Assembly (NCBI GenBank): GCA_020636325.1
Contig: JACJYC010000002.1
Location: 496,001-560,000, forward strand
Source: Lewinellaceae bacterium
Lineage (GTDB): Bacteria; Bacteroidota; Bacteroidia; Chitinophagales; Saprospiraceae
Direction of reading: 5' to 3'
DNA: 64,000 nt
The position numbers were made by a program, and so were the translations under genes. The notes beneath the pieces were generated by a model. That model did no database searches. It had not been told where the DNA came from and saw only the letters and a program-made list of their open reading frames with translations. Below are positions 61,977 through 64,000 of the stretch, one piece after another. Numbering within the stretch: position 1 is the stretch's first letter; each line of letters opens with the position of its first letter.

Positions 61977-62846
61977 TCAGCCCATCCGCTTCTGAAAAAA
62001 GCGTTGCAAGGCCTTCACATAGGATTCATCGGTCCGGATCGGGATCTGGTCGGCGCCGCATTTCAAAAAGACGCTTCTGAAATACTGGTAGTTGCGTTGA
62101 TAGCGGCCGCTGTAGTCGTGCTGGAGCCGCCGGGAAGAAGTGTCTATCCATTGCAAGGCGCCCGTTTCAGGATCGAGGGCCCTTACCAGGCCGATATTCG
62201 GCAGCGTTGCCTCTGCGGGATCGGTAAGCTGAACCCCGACCAGGTCGTGCCTGCGGGCGGCAATTCTCAACGGCAGTTCATACCCGCTATCCTGAAAATC
62301 GGAAAGCACAAAACAGATGCTTCGCTTTTTGATGGCGTTGTTGAAATGGCCCAAAGCAGCCGATATGTCGGTACCGGCTCCGACCGGTTCGAAATTGATC
62401 AGTTCCCGGATGATCCGCAAAATATGCTGCCGGCCTTTCTTCGGCGGGATGAACATCTCTACCCGATCCGAAAAAAAGATCACGCCTACCTTATCATTGT
62501 TGTTGATCGCTGAAAAAGCCAGCACGGCGCATATTTCTGCTATGATCTCGGTTTTCAACTGGTTGACCGTGCCAAAAAAGGCAGACTGGCTGACATCGAC
62601 CAGGAGCATTACGGTCAGTTCCCGTTCTTCTTCATACACCTTTACGTATGGCTCACCGGTCCGGGCTGTTACGTTCCAGTCGATATCCCGTACGTCATCG
62701 CCATACTGATAACTCCGCACTTCGCTGAACGACATGCCGCGCCCTTTAAAAGCCGTATGATACTCCCCGGAGAAGATATGATTGCTCAAGCCCTTCGTCT
62801 TGATCTCAATTTTCCTGACTTTCTTGAGGAGTTCGCTGGTTTCCAT
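61977..62846 (-). CDS. DUF58-domain protein
   Basis: Protein of 289 residues of the DUF58 family, which has a VWA-like fold. The family motif is visible at ~40-75: GRGMSFSEVRSYQYGDDVRDIDWNVTARTGEPYVK (by its ends). A following MLLVDVSQSA carries the Asp-x-Ser-x-Ser of a metal site. DUF58 genes accompany moxR widely and probably encode its partner. It lies 20 bp after moxR and 30 bp before the fused BatA-type gene. Confidence 0.93.
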   Translation of the reverse strand: METSELLKKVRKIEIKTKGLSNHIFSGEYHTAFKGRGMSFSEVRSYQYGDDVRDIDWNVTARTGEPYVKVYEEERELTVMLLVDVSQSAFFGTVNQLKTEIIAEICAVLAFSAINNNDKVGVIFFSDRVEMFIPPKKGRQHILRIIRELINFEPVGAGTDISAALGHFNNAIKKRSICFVLSDFQDSGYELPLRIAARRHDLVGVQLTDPAEATLPNIGLVRALDPETGALQWIDTSSRRLQHDYSGRYQRNYQYFRSVFLKCGADQIPIRTDESYVKALQRFFQKRMG

Positions 62847-62866
62847 GAACTGCTTTTTCTGCTTGC

Positions 62867-63865
62867 TTAGGGGACTTCCACCGCGTTCAAAACCTTGGTG
62901 ATGATATCTTCCTGGGTGATGTTTTCGGCTTCAGCCTCAAAGGTCAGGCCGATCCTGTGGCGGAGTACGTCAAAGCAGATCTGCCGCACATCTTCCGGAA
63001 TTACGTATCCCCTGCGCCGCAGGAAGGCATACGCTTTGGCCGCCGAAGCAAGCGCGATGCTGGCCCTGGGCGATCCGCCGTAATTGATGAGCGGCTGCAG
63101 GTCCCGGAGGCCGTGTTCTGCCGGAAAACGGGTAGCAAAGACAATATTGAGGATATATTTTTCTATCTTTTCGTCCATGTACACCTTGCGGACCGAGTCT
63201 CTGGCTGTGATGATCTCTTTTGGCGTGACGACCTTGGCAACCTCATTGAAACTGTCAGCCGCCAGGTTTCGCCTGATGATCTCCTGTTCTTCCTCCTTGC
63301 TCGGGTAGCTGATCTTGACCTTGAGCATAAAGCGGTCTACCTGCGCTTCGGGCAGCGGATAGGTCCCTTCCTGTTCAATGGGGTTTTGGGTGGCCAGTAC
63401 CAGGAAAGGTTCTTCAAGTTTGTAGGATTCGCTGCCGATGGTGACCTGGCGTTCCTGCATGGCTTCGAGCAAAGCGCTTTGCACTTTGGCCGGCGCGCGG
63501 TTGATCTCATCCGCCAGGATGAAGTTGGCAAAAACGGGGCCTTTCCGTACGGAAAATTCGTTTTTGCTCGGATTATAGATCATGGTGCCGATGATATCGG
63601 CGGGCAGGAGGTCGGGCGTGAATTGGATCCGGCTGAATTTGGCGTCAATTGCTTTGGACAGGGTCTTGATCGCCAGGGTTTTGGCCAACCCCGGAAGGCC
63701 TTCCAGCAATATGTGCCCGCGGGTGAGCAGCCCCAGCAAAAGCCGGTCGATCATATACTGCTGACCGACGATGACCTTGGCGGTTTCCTCATTTAGTTTG
63801 GCTACAAAAGCGCTGTCTATGTAAATTTGCTGATTGAGCGCCTCAATGTCCACTGATTGTGTCAT
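62867..63865 (-). CDS. MoxR-family AAA+ ATPase of the bat run
   Basis: AAA+ ATPase of 332 residues. Walker A is GLPGLAKTL, Walker B is FILADEINRAPAKVQ, and sensor 1 lies in VLATQNPIEQEGTYPLPEAQVDRF. A helical lid follows. It heads the run moxR, DUF58, BatA-like and is preceded by a near-consensus promoter. It is paralogous to the MoxR at 44089. Role: likely remodels or inserts cofactors into the VWA partners next to it. Confidence 0.95.
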   Translation of the reverse strand: MTQSVDIEALNQQIYIDSAFVAKLNEETAKVIVGQQYMIDRLLLGLLTRGHILLEGLPGLAKTLAIKTLSKAIDAKFSRIQFTPDLLPADIIGTMIYNPSKNEFSVRKGPVFANFILADEINRAPAKVQSALLEAMQERQVTIGSESYKLEEPFLVLATQNPIEQEGTYPLPEAQVDRFMLKVKISYPSKEEEQEIIRRNLAADSFNEVAKVVTPKEIITARDSVRKVYMDEKIEKYILNIVFATRFPAEHGLRDLQPLINYGGSPRASIALASAAKAYAFLRRRGYVIPEDVRQICFDVLRHRIGLTFEAEAENITQEDIITKVLNAVEVP

Positions 63866-63911
63866 GGAAGAAGGTTTATTGAAGCCTGGGCGATGTGTTC
63901 GCGCAAGGGTG

Positions 63912-63941
63912 CAAAAATGCGAATTTTTTCAAGAATACAAA
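63912..63941 (-). promoter_or_regulatory. Putative promoter of the moxR-DUF58-batA run
   Basis: On the minus strand TTTG, an 18-bp spacer and CATTTTTG, one mismatch from TAnnTTTG. It ends 46 bp before the start codon. Confidence 0.45.
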
Positions 63942-63951
63942 AGCAAAAAGC

Positions 63952-64000
63952 ATGTCATATCGAATTGTCCCTATTGTAATCACAACGATTTTACTGTCTT
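63952..64000 (+). CDS. Start of a gene running off the window
   Basis: An ATG at 63952 opens 16 codons to the edge: Met-Ser-Tyr-Arg followed by Ile-Val-Pro-Ile-Val-Ile-Thr-Thr-Ile-Leu-Leu-Ser. This is a basic residue and then a hydrophobic run, like a signal peptide or membrane segment. It would be divergent from moxR. Too short to name. Confidence 0.4.
   Translation, partial: MSYRIVPIVITTILLS

Overview
The window looks like a stretch of chromosome from a Bacteroidota bacterium, most likely in or near the Saprospiria (inference). The signs are a type IX secretion C-terminal domain, two TonB-dependent receptor plus DUF4249 lipoprotein pairs, a PorE-like surface protein, Bat/MoxR genes, a fused MurF-alanine racemase, DUF4837, promoter-like TAnnTTTG boxes and almost no Shine-Dalgarno sequences. 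Coding density is high and base use is even. I saw no rRNA, tRNA, CRISPR array, insertion sequence or phage gene, so this is mostly ordinary core genome with some accessory surface genes.

Layout. 1-6.1 kb: a secreted multidomain T9SS protein, a FadL-type porin and a Tyr/Gly plus Ser/Arg low-complexity exported protein. 6.1-10.1 kb: prolyl-tRNA synthetase and MurF-Alr. 10.2-14.5 kb: three envelope foldases of the SurA/parvulin type. 14.8-19.3 kb: an exported ankyrin protein, then cysS and nadB. 19.4-26.2 kb: a minus-strand efflux operon (TetR, TolC-like, HlyD-like lipoprotein, two ATPases, two permeases) with near-identical palindromes upstream of both the regulator and the tolC-like gene. 26.4-31.8 kb: a large cytoplasmic CHAT-domain (caspase-like) protein convergent with an animal-type haem peroxidase. 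32-39.2 kb: clpB, a RamB/ScfR-type regulator, a phytanoyl-CoA dioxygenase relative and thrS. 39.5-45.1 kb: a PorE-like protein ending in SPOR, purN with DUF4837, a small membrane protein and a solitary MoxR ATPase. 45.2-50.1 kb: a tight minus-strand run recJ-ridA-hisF-hisIE-(PD-(D/E)XK-like)-D,D-dipeptidase. 50.2-59.1 kb: two paralogous TonB receptor/DUF4249 pairs flanking groES-groEL. 59.2-64 kb: an outer-membrane barrel, then moxR-DUF58-BatA-like genes and the first 16 codons of a gene running off the end.

Working together: the foldases, Bat genes, ClpB and GroESL serve protein and envelope quality control. The receptors, porins and PorE-like protein serve the outer membrane. The efflux operon is probably self-regulated through its TetR. 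The most unusual items are the CHAT protein, the possible nuclease inside the recJ-his run, the SPOR-for-OmpA swap in the PorE-like protein, the fused BatA, the low-complexity exported protein, and clustered GTTAA boxes upstream of several envelope genes. None of these is shown here to be a new system; each is a lead.
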